NCBI RefSeq assembly: GCF_003046475.1
Contig: NZ_PZZZ01000001.1
Location: 186,001 to 250,000 of the forward strand
From: Mycoplana dimorpha
Lineage (GTDB): Bacteria > Pseudomonadota > Alphaproteobacteria > Rhizobiales > Rhizobiaceae
Reading direction: 5' to 3'
Length of the DNA stretch: 64,000 nucleotides
Shown: one piece after another, positions 19,595 to 28,854 of the stretch
Layout of the letters: each line of letters begins with the position of its first letter
Numbering within the stretch: the stretch's first letter is position 1
Notes under the pieces: model-generated
The model's input: only the letters and a program-made list of their open reading frames with translations
What the model was told of the DNA's origin: nothing
Databases searched by the model: none
Program-made: the position numbers and the translations under genes

Positions 19595-22201
19595 GATGCC
19601 GTAGACCGCAAGGATGGGCCAGATGTCGCCTCCTTGATGTGGGGCCGGCCATGGGACGAGGTCTATGCCGACCTTCGTGCCTCGGCCGATGGCCTCAGCA
19701 TGGCCGACGCCGCGGCTCGGCTTGCGGCGCAGGGCCCGAACCTGCTTGAGGAACCGGGCCACCAGCACCTTCTCCTTGGCCTGCTGAAGCGCTTCACCAA
19801 CCCCCTTGTGCTCGTCCTGCTGTTCGCAGCATCGGTTGCCGCAGTCACGCACGAGCACGCGAGCGCCCTGATCATCGGGACGATCGTCGTCCTGTCGGTG
19901 CTCATCGACTATGTTCAGGAGCATCGCGCGGAAACGGCGGCCGAGGCGCTGCGCCAGCGTGTGGCACTCAGCGTCGAGGTGCTCCGCGACGGGCATCACC
20001 AGAACCTGCCGGCGGCCGCACTGGTACCCGGTGATGTCGTGCTGCTCTCCGCCGGCAACCTCGTCCCGGCCGACTGCCGGCTTATCAAGGCCGAGGATCT
20101 CTTCGTCAACGAGGCGTTGCTGACGGGCGAACCATACCCGGTCGAGAAGGACGCCAGGAACGCGCCGGCAGCGGATGAGCAAGCCTCCACGCCGGACAAC
20201 GGCGTCTTCATGGGCTGCTCCGTCGTCAGCGGCACGGCGCAGGCCTTGGTGGTGGCGACCGGGCGCGCCACGCGGATCGGCGACATCGCCGGGGCGCTGC
20301 GCAAGGAGCCGCCGCCGACGGCATTCACCTACGGCATCCGCAGTTTCGGCATGCTGATCGTCCGGCTAACGGTGCTCCTCGTGCTGTTCGTCCTGCTGGT
20401 AAATTTGCTTTTCGACCGGCCGCTGCTCGACTCCTTCCTGTTTGCCCTGGCGCTTGCGGTCGGCCTGACCCCAGAACTCCTGCCGATGGTCGTTTCGGTG
20501 ACCCTTGCGCGCGGTGCCGTCCGCATGTCGCGCAAGCAGGTGATCGTGAAGCGCCTTTCCGCCATCCATGATCTCGGCAGCATGGACATCCTGTGCAGCG
20601 ACAAGACCGGAACGCTCACCGAAGCCCGCATCAAGCTTGCGCGCGAGGTCGACATCGAAGGCGCCGACAGCAACGACGTGTTCCAATGGGCCTATGTGAA
20701 CGCGGCGTTCGAGACCGGGCTGAAGAGCCCTCTCGACGAGGCGATCATCGAGGCGGCGCCGATCGACATCACCACGTGGCGGAAGATCGACGAGGTGCCG
20801 TTCGACTTCGAGCGGCGGCGCGTCTCGATCCTGGCCGAGCGCGATGGTCGCCGGTTCCTGATCGTCAAGGGCGCCCCCGAAGACGTGCTCGCCCATGCGT
20901 CGAGCTACCGGCTGGCGGGAAGCGAGGTCGTCCGCCCCCTTGACGACGGCGCCCGTGCCAAGGCGCTGGCCACCCTCGATCGCCTTGGCGACGAAGGATT
21001 TCGCCTGCTGGGGGTTGCCTGGCGGGAGGTCGAGCCGCAGCGGGACCATGCTGGCGCTATGGACGAGCGCGACCTGACCTTTGCCGGCTTCGCGGCCTTC
21101 CTCGATCCGCCGAAGGACAGCGCAAGCGCGGCGATCAAGGCATTGGCCGCGCTCGGCGTATCGGTGAAGATCATCACCGGCGACAACGAACGGGTGACGC
21201 GGCATGTGTGCTCGGCCTTGGGCATTGCGATCGAAGGCATCCTCAACGGCCCGGAACTCGCAAACCTGAGCGACGAGGCGCTCTTTGCCCGTCTTCCCGT
21301 CACAACCCTGTTCTGCCGTGTCACCCCGCCTCAGAAGGCGCGGATCATCCGTGCCCTGCGCCGCCGGGGGCATGTCGTCGGCTATCTCGGCGACGGCATC
21401 AATGACGCGCCGTCGCTGCAGGCGGCCGACGTCGGGTTGTCCGTCGATGGGGCGGTCGACGTTGCCAAGGACGCCGCCGCGCTCATCCTCTTGAAGCATG
21501 ATCTCAACGTGCTGGTGGAGGGGGTACGCGAGGGACGGCGGACATTCGCCAACATCATGAAGTACGTGATGATGGGCACGAGCTCGAATTTCGGCAACAT
21601 GTTCTCTATGGCAGGTGCGGTCGTGATCCTGCCGTTCCTGCCGATGTCGCCGGTGCAGATCCTGCTCAACAACCTGCTCTACGACACCTCGGAGATCGCG
21701 ATCCCGCTCGACCGTGTCGATGACGCGATGATCGCCCGGCCGCGGCACTGGGACATGGATTTCGTCCGGAATTTCATGCTGCTGCTCGGGCCGGTCAGTT
21801 CGCTGTTCGATTTCTTCACCTTCGGTCTGCTGCTGTGGGTCTTCAAGGCGGGCGAAGCATTGTTCCAGACGAGCTGGTTCGTGGAGTCGATGATGACGCA
21901 GGTGCTGGTGATCTTCGTGATCCGGACGAGGGCGCGGCCGTGGCGTAGCCGGCCGCATCCGTTGCTGGCCGCTTGCTCGCTCGGGATCGTCGCACTGGCT
22001 GTGTTCCTGCCGTATTCACCGCTGGCCGCCTGGTTCGGCTTCGTTCCCCTTCCGCTCGACATCCTGCTTACGCTGGCGGCGGTGACGGGCCTTTACCTGG
22101 TGCTGGCGGAACAGGCGAAGCACTGGTTCTTCTCGCGGCATGGAAGGCCGCCGTGGAGCCGCTCGTCACGGCGTTCGGCACATCGCCTGACGTCGAACTG
22201 A
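19592..22201 (+). CDS. mgtA: Mg2+-importing P-type ATPase (MgtA/MgtB family)
   Basis: An 869-residue P3B-type ATPase that imports Mg2+ into the cytoplasm. The phosphorylation site is DKTGTLTEA with Asp337; the actuator motif is LLTGEP; the nucleotide and hinge motifs VKIITGDN and YLGDGINDAPSL follow. About ten spans are arranged as in MgtA, with the C-terminal six after GRRTFANIMKYVMMGTSSNFGNMFS. Start 19592 has GGAGG seven bases before it, supplied by the third tandem repeat. The Mg2+ assignment rests on overall similarity to MgtA; the sequence does not show its regulator. Confidence 0.93.
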   Translation: MDAVDRKDGPDVASLMWGRPWDEVYADLRASADGLSMADAAARLAAQGPNLLEEPGHQHLLLGLLKRFTNPLVLVLLFAASVAAVTHEHASALIIGTIVVLSVLIDYVQEHRAETAAEALRQRVALSVEVLRDGHHQNLPAAALVPGDVVLLSAGNLVPADCRLIKAEDLFVNEALLTGEPYPVEKDARNAPAADEQASTPDNGVFMGCSVVSGTAQALVVATGRATRIGDIAGALRKEPPPTAFTYGIRSFGMLIVRLTVLLVLFVLLVNLLFDRPLLDSFLFALALAVGLTPELLPMVVSVTLARGAVRMSRKQVIVKRLSAIHDLGSMDILCSDKTGTLTEARIKLAREVDIEGADSNDVFQWAYVNAAFETGLKSPLDEAIIEAAPIDITTWRKIDEVPFDFERRRVSILAERDGRRFLIVKGAPEDVLAHASSYRLAGSEVVRPLDDGARAKALATLDRLGDEGFRLLGVAWREVEPQRDHAGAMDERDLTFAGFAAFLDPPKDSASAAIKALAALGVSVKIITGDNERVTRHVCSALGIAIEGILNGPELANLSDEALFARLPVTTLFCRVTPPQKARIIRALRRRGHVVGYLGDGINDAPSLQAADVGLSVDGAVDVAKDAAALILLKHDLNVLVEGVREGRRTFANIMKYVMMGTSSNFGNMFSMAGAVVILPFLPMSPVQILLNNLLYDTSEIAIPLDRVDDAMIARPRHWDMDFVRNFMLLLGPVSSLFDFFTFGLLLWVFKAGEALFQTSWFVESMMTQVLVIFVIRTRARPWRSRPHPLLAACSLGIVALAVFLPYSPLAAWFGFVPLPLDILLTLAAVTGLYLVLAEQAKHWFFSRHGRPPWSRSSRRSAHRLTSN

Positions 22202-22243
22202 TCAGCGCTTCTGTGGCGGGATCGCCGCGCGTTTCAGCCGTAC

Positions 22244-22825
22244 CTACTTCGCCATTTCACCATATCGCCTCACCCTGGCGATCCATTGCTTCCGTTTTGC
22301 ATCGCTCACCGTCTCCACCCCGCCGAAGAGCGATTGGCGCACGGGCCGGATTCCAACAATGTTGAGTATGCCGCGTCGAAGCGTTGCGACCCCGTGGTTG
22401 AGGAACCAGAGGCGGTACAGGATCGCCGGCATCCCCATCGTCACGATGATGCGGGCGGACCGACCGTGCAGGAGCGTCTTCATAGCGGTGCCGCCGGCCG
22501 CATACTCGAATGCCACGCCCGGCCGCATCACCTGCTCGAGAAAGGCCTTGAGCAGGGCCGGCATGGTTCCCAGCCAAAGCGGAAAGATGAACACCAGGTG
22601 TTCCGACCAGCGGATGTCGTTGATGGCAATGCCAAGCTCTTCCGGGTATTGGCCGCTCTCGAACTGTTTTTGCGATTGCAGCATCGGAAAGGTGAATGCG
22701 GCGAGGTCGATCCGCCGGACCTGGTGTCCACCGCGGATCGCGCCTTCGATGTAGGCATCGGCGAGGGCGCCGCAGAGGTGCCGCTCACTTCTGTCCGGAT
22801 GCCCGTCGATGACAACGATCCGCAT
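22244..22825 (-). CDS. Flavodoxin-fold NAD(P)H dehydrogenase (quinone) family protein
   Basis: A 193-residue NQO/KefF-like oxidoreductase: MRIVVIDGHPDRSERHLCGALADAY opens the FMN/FAD-binding fold, followed by HLVFIFPLWLGTMPALLKAF and the HGRSARIIVTMGMP loop. Members reduce quinones or act as ancillary subunits of Kef K+ efflux systems; no kef gene is visible. I use ATG 22825 because GGGAGG precedes it by five bases; an upstream ATG at 22888 would add a non-homologous leader. Confidence 0.88.
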   Translation of the reverse strand: MRIVVIDGHPDRSERHLCGALADAYIEGAIRGGHQVRRIDLAAFTFPMLQSQKQFESGQYPEELGIAINDIRWSEHLVFIFPLWLGTMPALLKAFLEQVMRPGVAFEYAAGGTAMKTLLHGRSARIIVTMGMPAILYRLWFLNHGVATLRRGILNIVGIRPVRQSLFGGVETVSDAKRKQWIARVRRYGEMAK

Positions 22826-23075
22826 TTCGGCCTCCCGCTTTTCCGGAATTATAGCCGGATTATGGAAAGCAGCATTGATCCTCCGCAAACTCGGCCCTGC
22901 TGGAGGCGATCCGGTCTGCGTCGCGCAAGTGGCGCGGATGAGACTCTAATATATTGGGGCCCCGCCGGGCGTGCCGCTTGCGCGTGCCGGCGTGCCGATG
23001 GCGTTATCTTCCGGTATCGGAACCGAAGCACGCGATGGGAGTTCTTGCGGCAACTGGTATCGGAGGGTTGCCGCT

Positions 23076-23159
23076 ATGCAAGGCGATGGGTTCGTCGAGC
23101 TTTCTGTCCTGGCTTGCCTGCTGTTGACGGTGCTGCTGACGTTTTCGATGCTGACGTAA
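23076..23159 (+). CDS. Putative 27-residue single-span membrane peptide
   Basis: ATG 23076 is preceded by GGAGGG (23062-23067, eight-base spacing) and encodes a short polar N-terminus MQGDGFVE followed by a membrane segment (LSVLACLLLTVLLTFSMLT) reaching the stop. Composition is strongly hydrophobic, unlike random frames in this GC-rich DNA. The rest of the 22826-23235 gap shows no other gene. Real translation is unproven. Confidence 0.42.
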   Translation: MQGDGFVELSVLACLLLTVLLTFSMLT

Positions 23160-23235
23160 CGTCGAGCGCCCTTGTGCTTAAGCCGGGCACCGGCGGCGTC
23201 TGAGCGCCGCTGGTTGTCCCGGTTGCCGCCTTCGC

Positions 23236-24360
23236 TCAACTGTGGAGGTCGAAAGCCTCCGCCATCCGATCGATCGTGGCGATCTGGTAGCTGGTGAACT
23301 CCTGGTTGGGCTGCTGGAAGTCGATGCGGACTTCAAACGGGTCGGGCGCAACAATGCCGGAGCCGGAAAGCGTGGCGATCACGGCGTGGCCGCAGAAGGG
23401 AACATGGGCTTCCGAATAGCCGCCCTCGTGGACGAGCAGCAGCCTGCCGCCGCAGAGCGCGTCGGCGGCCTCCATCGTCAATCGGGTCATTTCCGCAAAG
23501 GTCTTTGAAGATGCCATCATCCGCGACAGCGGATCGACGCCCGAGGCGTCGAAGCCGCAGGCGACGACGATCGCATCCGGCCGGTAGCGCTCGAGCGCCG
23601 GCAGCACGATCCGCCGGAAAGCGTGCAGATAGCCGAGGTGGCCGGTTCCCGGCAGCATCGGGATGTTGATGTTGCAGCCTACGCCCTTGCCCTGGCCGCG
23701 GTCGGCCACCCGGCCGGAGTCGCGCGGATAGCAGTTCTCCTGGTGCAGCGAGATCGTCAGCACGTCGGCGCGGTCGTAGAATATCGCCTCGGTGCCGTTG
23801 CCGTGATGGACGTCCCAATCGATCACGGCGATCCGCTCGGCGCGCTTCTCGGCGAAGGCCGCCTCGACGGCGACGGCGATGTTGGCGAGCAGGCAAAAGC
23901 CCATCGGCTTGTCGGGCAGGCAGTGGTGGCCCGGCGGACGCGACAGGGCATAGGCGTTGCGCTGGCGGCCGGACAGGACGCTGCGCAGCGCTTCGGTGGC
24001 AAGCCCCGCCGAAAGCGCGGCGATCTCATAGCCGCCCGGTCCGAACGGCGTGCGCTCTCCGAGCTCGCCGCCCTTGTCGTCCGACAGCCCCTTGAAGGCT
24101 TCAAGATAAGAGGCAGGGTGCACGCGCCGCAATTCCTCTTCGCTGGCCATCGGCGCGGAGGACACGGAAAGCTCGTCGATCAGGCCGGTGACGCTCAAGA
24201 GGTTCTTGAGCCTGCGCTTTGTTTCTGGATTCTCCGGAAGTCCGCCGGATGCGAGCGGCTGGACGAGGCCGCCGACCGGCGCCATGAAGGCATAGCTGCC
24301 GCCCGTGTGCCAGAAGCATTTCTCATCCCACCAGAATCCGGTCTTGTTTGCTGAACTCAC
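23236..24360 (-). CDS. Histone-deacetylase-family amidohydrolase
   Basis: A 374-residue class II HDAC/acetylpolyamine-amidohydrolase-like zinc enzyme. Motifs: RPPGHH (141-146, catalytic His pair), DWDVHHGNGT with zinc ligands Asp183 and His185, and CGFDAS with Asp271, then HEGGY. Bacterial members deacetylate polyamines or other small amides; the substrate here is unknown. The start is GTG 24360, preceded by GGGGGAGA, and the protein then begins SSANKTGFWWDEKCFWH as in related sequences; a longer frame upstream has random composition. Confidence 0.9.
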   Translation of the reverse strand: MSSANKTGFWWDEKCFWHTGGSYAFMAPVGGLVQPLASGGLPENPETKRRLKNLLSVTGLIDELSVSSAPMASEEELRRVHPASYLEAFKGLSDDKGGELGERTPFGPGGYEIAALSAGLATEALRSVLSGRQRNAYALSRPPGHHCLPDKPMGFCLLANIAVAVEAAFAEKRAERIAVIDWDVHHGNGTEAIFYDRADVLTISLHQENCYPRDSGRVADRGQGKGVGCNINIPMLPGTGHLGYLHAFRRIVLPALERYRPDAIVVACGFDASGVDPLSRMMASSKTFAEMTRLTMEAADALCGGRLLLVHEGGYSEAHVPFCGHAVIATLSGSGIVAPDPFEVRIDFQQPNQEFTSYQIATIDRMAEAFDLHS

Positions 24361-24622
24361 CTGTTGTCTCCCCCGCGTTGGTTGTGCGTCGCGCCCGTTT
24401 GCATAGCATGGTCCGGACAAGCGGTCAGGCGGCCATTTTCGGCAATCTTGCAACGTGGGAAGGCTAGCGATTCCGGCCGTGCATCGCCGCCTCGGCTGGA
24501 AAACATCTGCCGGGGCGTAACGCTTGAGAGCGTTTCCACGCCGCAGCATTCCGCGATCCATGCCGAAACCGACGTTCCCCGGCGTTTGCCGGGAAACGTC
24601 TTCAATCAGGCGCCGGGGCGCA

Positions 24623-24955
24623 TTATTCCTCGATCGTGTACTCGCCGAGTTCGCAGAGGTTCTGCGTATCGGTGGTGGTGTCGAGGTCGTCGCCCTGGAA
24701 TTCGAAGCGCATGTCGTATTCGCAGACGGTGCGGCCGTCGGCGATGGTGATTTCCATCGATTCACCCGGGCCGAGCGCCTGGCGGCCGAAAATGTCGTCC
24801 TCCCAGTTTCCGACGCCGACCGGCGAAGCGTAGAAATTGTTGAGGACGGAATTCGTGCCGTTCTTCAGCGTGAAGACGAGATCTTCCGCATGGGCGGAGC
24901 CGGCAAAAAGCACGGCGGCAGTGACGATCGCAAATCTGAATTTCATGATGTTCAT
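24623..24955 (-). CDS. Small secreted hypothetical protein
   Basis: 110 residues with a clear signal peptide (MNIMKFRFAIVTAAVLFAGSAHA, cleavage before EDLVF). The mature part is acidic with two cysteines (TVCEYD, QNLCELG), probably disulfide-linked in the periplasm, and has the strand-rich LVFTLKNGTNSVLNNFYASP pattern. The first ATG has GAGGG just upstream; the second Met three codons later is possible. Function unknown. Confidence 0.78.
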   Translation of the reverse strand: MNIMKFRFAIVTAAVLFAGSAHAEDLVFTLKNGTNSVLNNFYASPVGVGNWEDDIFGRQALGPGESMEITIADGRTVCEYDMRFEFQGDDLDTTTDTQNLCELGEYTIEE

Positions 24956-25116
24956 AATCCCTCATTCGCCCCCAATTTCTGGAGCCAAACGCGTTAGATC
25001 AGCCCGTTTCTGAATGGGAGATGAACCGGGGTGAACCGGCGCCGCTGCACACGTTTTTATTGCATGCGGCAGAGGCTGGAAAGCTGCGGAGGCAGCCGGT
25101 CGACCGCCATCGCGGT

Positions 25117-25443
25117 TCAGTCGCGTGCCGGCTGCCAGCCGGCGGCGCGCGCCTGCTCTTCGCTGCAGAACCATCGTTCGCCGCCGGCCGGCTGGATGCG
25201 GATGGCCGGATAGCGCTTCTGGCCCGGCAGGTAATAGGTTCGGGCGCCGTCGGCTAGGTCGATATTGCCTTTGATCTGGCAATTTGAAAGCGCGGCGCGG
25301 AAAGCGGCGACGAGGCCGGTGCCGCTGAGGCTGTCGGCAAGGACGAAGACCACCCCGACACAGACCAGGCCGGAAATGGCTGACACAAGCGGCAGGCCCC
25401 GGCGCGGCTCCTGCCTCTGCTCGGCGAATTTCGGGCGCATCAT
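25117..25443 (-). CDS. Membrane-anchored 'sunset'-like domain protein
   Basis: 108 residues: a cytoplasmic basic N-terminus, one hydrophobic segment (about 19-37, LVSAISGLVCVGVVFVLAD), then a periplasmic domain NCQIKGNIDLADGARTYYLPG...RYPAIRI...GERWFCSEEQARAAGW. That tail matches the C-terminal motif found in rhizobial nuclease-like/ExoI-like proteins: CxIKGN, YxxPG, RWFCSExEAxxAGW. GGAGGG lies upstream. Role unknown. Confidence 0.78.
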   Translation of the reverse strand: MMRPKFAEQRQEPRRGLPLVSAISGLVCVGVVFVLADSLSGTGLVAAFRAALSNCQIKGNIDLADGARTYYLPGQKRYPAIRIQPAGGERWFCSEEQARAAGWQPARD

Positions 25444-25599
25444 ACTCCCTCCACCATGCCGACATGTTCGCCCGCAGTGTGTTGCCGCGCACTTAAGGAA
25501 GACGCTTACCGACGAATCTAAGGGAAGGCTAAAGTTTTAATGAATGGTTAAGCGGCTGCCGCTTTGTCATGTCGCGAACCGGCGTCATGGCCTGCGATG

Positions 25600-26349
25600 T
25601 CAGGGTGCCGGGCGCCGCCCGATCGGGATGATCTCCGCAGACAGCTCGTGCCAAGGCCCGCCCTGCCAGTCCCCCGCCCAACGCTCGGCGCAAAGGCCGG
25701 CGCTCGCGATCAGCGAGGCAATCCTCTCCTGCGGCGTGAACAGGATCTTCGACGTGGCGGAAAGCTCCTGTCGCGTCGCCTCGATCAGATAGTGCGTGGT
25801 GTAAGTGACGACCCCGGTATCCGCGTCGTGCTCCATATCGTTCCACGCCTTCACGTGCCCGTGGCGGGGATGGTCGAGCTGACGTTCCGACAGCTCCGGT
25901 ACCCATTCCAGCCACTCGCGGGCCTGCGGGTTGCGCGTGTCGAAGACGAAGCGTCCACCCGGCGCCAGATGGGCGGCAATCGTCCCGAGCACGGCGCTCT
26001 GGTCCGGTTCGGTCAGGAAGACCTGGAAGGCGTGGCCGGTCATCACGACGAGATCGAAGCGCTCGCCGAGCCGCAGCGTGCGCGCGTCCGCCTCGACGAA
26101 GCGCACCCGGTCGGCGCCCCGCTTGGCGCGGGCGATGTCGAGCATGGCCGTGGCCGGATCGACGCCGACAACGCGGCGCCCCTCGCCAAGCGCGATCGCC
26201 AGTTCACCCGTCCCGCAGCCGAGGTCGAGCACCGAGGTTGCTTCCGCCGCAAGGCCGGCGCAAAAGTCGAGGTCCACGCCCCAGCCGTTCTCGAGGTCGT
26301 AGAAGTCGGCAAGCTCGGCATCGTCGAAGAGGCGGTCGAAGGCTGGCAT
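25600..26349 (-). CDS. Class I SAM-dependent methyltransferase
   Basis: A 249-residue Rossmann-fold methyltransferase. Motif I VLDLGCGTGELAIAL (about 40-54), the acidic residue of motif II in VVGVDPATAML, and motif IV FDLVVMTGHAFQVF. AGGAGG lies eight bases before the ATG. The substrate is not visible from sequence; the family covers small-molecule and cofactor methylation. Monocistronic. Confidence 0.88.
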   Translation of the reverse strand: MPAFDRLFDDAELADFYDLENGWGVDLDFCAGLAAEATSVLDLGCGTGELAIALGEGRRVVGVDPATAMLDIARAKRGADRVRFVEADARTLRLGERFDLVVMTGHAFQVFLTEPDQSAVLGTIAAHLAPGGRFVFDTRNPQAREWLEWVPELSERQLDHPRHGHVKAWNDMEHDADTGVVTYTTHYLIEATRQELSATSKILFTPQERIASLIASAGLCAERWAGDWQGGPWHELSAEIIPIGRRPAP

Positions 26350-26479
26350 GCGGCAAATCCTCCTGCTGGCGTCGGTGACGGGTACTCGACAGGCTTGGAT
26401 GGAAGGAGAGGGCGCGATTGCTGCTCAGGCTATCCCCTTCGCAGCCCGCGAATGCGTGCGCCCACCCGCCCGGACGGGC

Positions 26480-26821
26480 CTACTTCGCCGCGTCGAGGAA
26501 TTTCTCGCAGTGCGAGGGGCCGCCCTTCGGATCCTTGCGGTCGACGACGGTGCGGATCTTGCGGATCTCGTAGTTGCTGTTCACGCCGATCTCGACCTGG
26601 CAGACCTTGCGGTTGATGTAGCCGCCGCGCCAGGAATAGAGGGTCGTTCCGTCCGCCGCCTCCATGTCGCGCAGCGGCGGGCCGTAGGCTGCGAAGAAGC
26701 GGCCGGCGGATTGGCCGATCCAGCGCTGCTCCAGCGCGGTGGCCGGCGCGGTCGGCGTGGCTGTGATGCATCCGGTGACGGCGAGCGCGAGGCTCGCCAG
26801 AAGGGCGAAGCGGAGGAACAT
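26480..26821 (-). CDS. Small predicted lipoprotein
   Basis: 113 residues with signal peptide and lipobox LAVTGC (Cys18), so probably anchored in the envelope. The mature part, RWIGQSAGRFFAAYGPPLRDMEAADGTTLYSWRG, resembles small SmpA/BamE-like-fold lipoproteins in pattern (helix followed by YGPP and a strand), and carries two further cysteines (KVCQVEIG, SHCEKF). Function unknown. Confidence 0.78.
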   Translation of the reverse strand: MFLRFALLASLALAVTGCITATPTAPATALEQRWIGQSAGRFFAAYGPPLRDMEAADGTTLYSWRGGYINRKVCQVEIGVNSNYEIRKIRTVVDRKDPKGGPSHCEKFLDAAK

Positions 26822-27051
26822 AGGTACCAGATCCTTGGACGTTGTCGGGCTCTCGAGAGCGCGATTTTTGCTCTATCGCAGGTGCGGGAAAAGAAAAGTG
26901 GGATCGCGCGGAAGGGGTGGTCGTCCAGGCAAGCGCGTCGCGGACTTTGGCCGAATTGCAACACTTTCATGGCGCACCCGGCCGGATTGCCGCCGGCCGG
27001 CGCGGCCTCGAGCTTGCCCGCCAGCACAATCGCCGCTAAGCATGGCCCACC

Positions 27052-27510
27052 ATGAGCATCGAATCCGTCCGCAAGTTCTTCGAGGCCCACGCGCCAGATA
27101 TCGCCATTCTCGAGACCGAGGAAAGCTCGGCCACGGTCGCGCTGGCCGCTGCCGCCCATGGCGTGGCGCCCGAGCAGATCGCCAAGACGATCTGCCTGCG
27201 CGTCGGCGACGAACCCATGCTGGTGGTCGCGAGCGGCACCGCCCGCCTCGACAATCGCAAGTTCAAGGACCGGTTCGGCGGCAAGGCGCGCATGCTGGAC
27301 GCCGAGCAGGTGGTGGCGGTGACCAGCCATCCGGTCGGCGGCGTCTGCCCCTTCGGCCTGCCTTCCGAGATCCCCGTCTATTGCGACGTCTCGCTGAAAC
27401 CCTTTGACGAGATTGTTCCGGCAGCCGGCGCCACCAACGCCGCCGTGCGCATCCCGACGGAGCGGATGGTGGAACTCGTCGGCGGCGTCTGGGTCGACGT
27501 CTGCCAGTAG
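27052..27510 (+). CDS. YbaK/ProX-type aminoacyl-tRNA deacylase
   Basis: A 152-residue free-standing editing domain related to YbaK and the ProRS INS domain, which hydrolyse mischarged tRNAs such as Cys-tRNA-Pro or Ala-tRNA-Pro. Seen: EQIAKTICLRVGDEPMLVVASG with the conserved Lys in the third helix, SHPVGGVCPFGLP near 100, and YCDVSLKPFDEIVPAAGATNAAVRI. Which tRNA it edits cannot be told. Weak Shine-Dalgarno. Confidence 0.9.
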   Translation: MSIESVRKFFEAHAPDIAILETEESSATVALAAAAHGVAPEQIAKTICLRVGDEPMLVVASGTARLDNRKFKDRFGGKARMLDAEQVVAVTSHPVGGVCPFGLPSEIPVYCDVSLKPFDEIVPAAGATNAAVRIPTERMVELVGGVWVDVCQ

Positions 27511-27595
27511 GCTTCGGCTGCGAAGGCCTTTTCGCGCACCGTTTCGTACTGCGTTCGAAGCCGACACCTGCGCCCGGTTGTGGTAGGCTGCCACG

Positions 27596-28777
27596 ATGGA
27601 CGCTAGCGCTGACGACGACTTCTTCGGCCGCCTGGCGGGTTTCAGCCATTTCGAGGGCGTCGCCGAAGCCGACAACTACCACCCGCTGCCCGACGGCTGG
27701 GCGTTGGTGCTCGCCGACATCGTCGATTCCACCGGCGCCATCGAGGCCGGTCGCTACAAGGCCGTCAACATGGCAGGCGCCAGCGTCATTTCCGCCGTGC
27801 TGAACGCCATCGGCCGGCACGACCTTCCCTTCGTCTTCGGCGGTGACGGCGCCCTCGTCGCCGTTCCGCCCTCGCAGGTCGGCCCGGCGCGCGTCGCCCT
27901 TTCGGCCGTGCAGCGCTGGTCGATGGAGGAGCTTGGGCTCGACATGCGCGGCGCCGTCGTTCCCGTATCCGCCATCCGTGCCGCTGGGCAGGACGTTCTT
28001 GTCGCACGCTACCAGGCAAGCGAGTTCGTCGCCTATGCGATGTTTGCCGGCGGCGGCGCCGCCTGGGCCGAGCAGCGCATGAAAGCGGGCCTGGAGAGCA
28101 ACCGGATCGCGCCACCGGGCACGCGGCCATATCTGGCAGGCCTGTCCTGCCGGTGGGACCCGGTTCCGGCCCGCCATGGCGAGATCGTTTCCATCATCGC
28201 CGTGCCGGCGCCGGGCGCCAGCGAAACGGCCTTCCGTGCACTGATCGCTGAGATCGTCGCCATTGCCGGCCGCGAGGAGCAGGCCGGCCATCCGCTTGAC
28301 GTCAAGACGATGCAATTGGGACTCAACCGGGTCTCGCTGGACGCCGAGGCCAAGGCAGCGGTGCCAAAGGGACGGCGGCTCGGTCGCAAGGTCTATATCA
28401 CCCTGCAGTACGTTCTGATGCAGGTGCTTTCGCGGTTCCGGCTCACGCTCGGCCGCTTCGACCCGGAACGCTATCGCCGCGACATCGTCGCCAACTCCGA
28501 TTTCCGCAAGTTCGACGACGGGCTGAAGATGACGCTCGATATCGGCCCCGACCGACTGGCCGAGATCGAGGCGCGGCTGGAGGAGGCGAGGGTGGCGGGT
28601 ATCTGCCGCTACGGGCTGTATAGGCAGGATTCGGCGCTGATGACCTGCGTGGTGCCGACGCCGCTCAGCCGCGACCATGTGCATTTCGTCGACGGCGCCG
28701 CCGGCGGCTATGCGATCGCGGCGGCGCGGTTAAAGGCGACGCTGAAAGACCAGGCGCAATCCTCCGTGCCGTCCTGA
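27596..28777 (+). CDS. DUF3095 protein (nucleotidyl-cyclase-like)
   Basis: A 393-residue DUF3095 protein. The N-terminal half resembles a class III nucleotide cyclase catalytic fold: WALVLADIVDSTGAIEAGRYKAVNMAG has the metal-binding Asp position, and FVFGGDGALVAVP matches the second metal-site strand. The C-terminal half (DPERYRRDIVANSDFRKFDDGLKMTLDIG) is family-specific. Whether it makes a cyclic nucleotide is unknown. It is 85 bases after the deacylase gene and may share its transcript. Confidence 0.85.
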   Translation: MDASADDDFFGRLAGFSHFEGVAEADNYHPLPDGWALVLADIVDSTGAIEAGRYKAVNMAGASVISAVLNAIGRHDLPFVFGGDGALVAVPPSQVGPARVALSAVQRWSMEELGLDMRGAVVPVSAIRAAGQDVLVARYQASEFVAYAMFAGGGAAWAEQRMKAGLESNRIAPPGTRPYLAGLSCRWDPVPARHGEIVSIIAVPAPGASETAFRALIAEIVAIAGREEQAGHPLDVKTMQLGLNRVSLDAEAKAAVPKGRRLGRKVYITLQYVLMQVLSRFRLTLGRFDPERYRRDIVANSDFRKFDDGLKMTLDIGPDRLAEIEARLEEARVAGICRYGLYRQDSALMTCVVPTPLSRDHVHFVDGAAGGYAIAAARLKATLKDQAQSSVPS

Positions 28778-28854
28778 GCGCGGCGCTCGGCTCGAACCTC
28801 GGCTGCCTACCGTCGCCGCCCGCCGGCCGAACGGAAGGTTGGCTTTCCGGGCCG

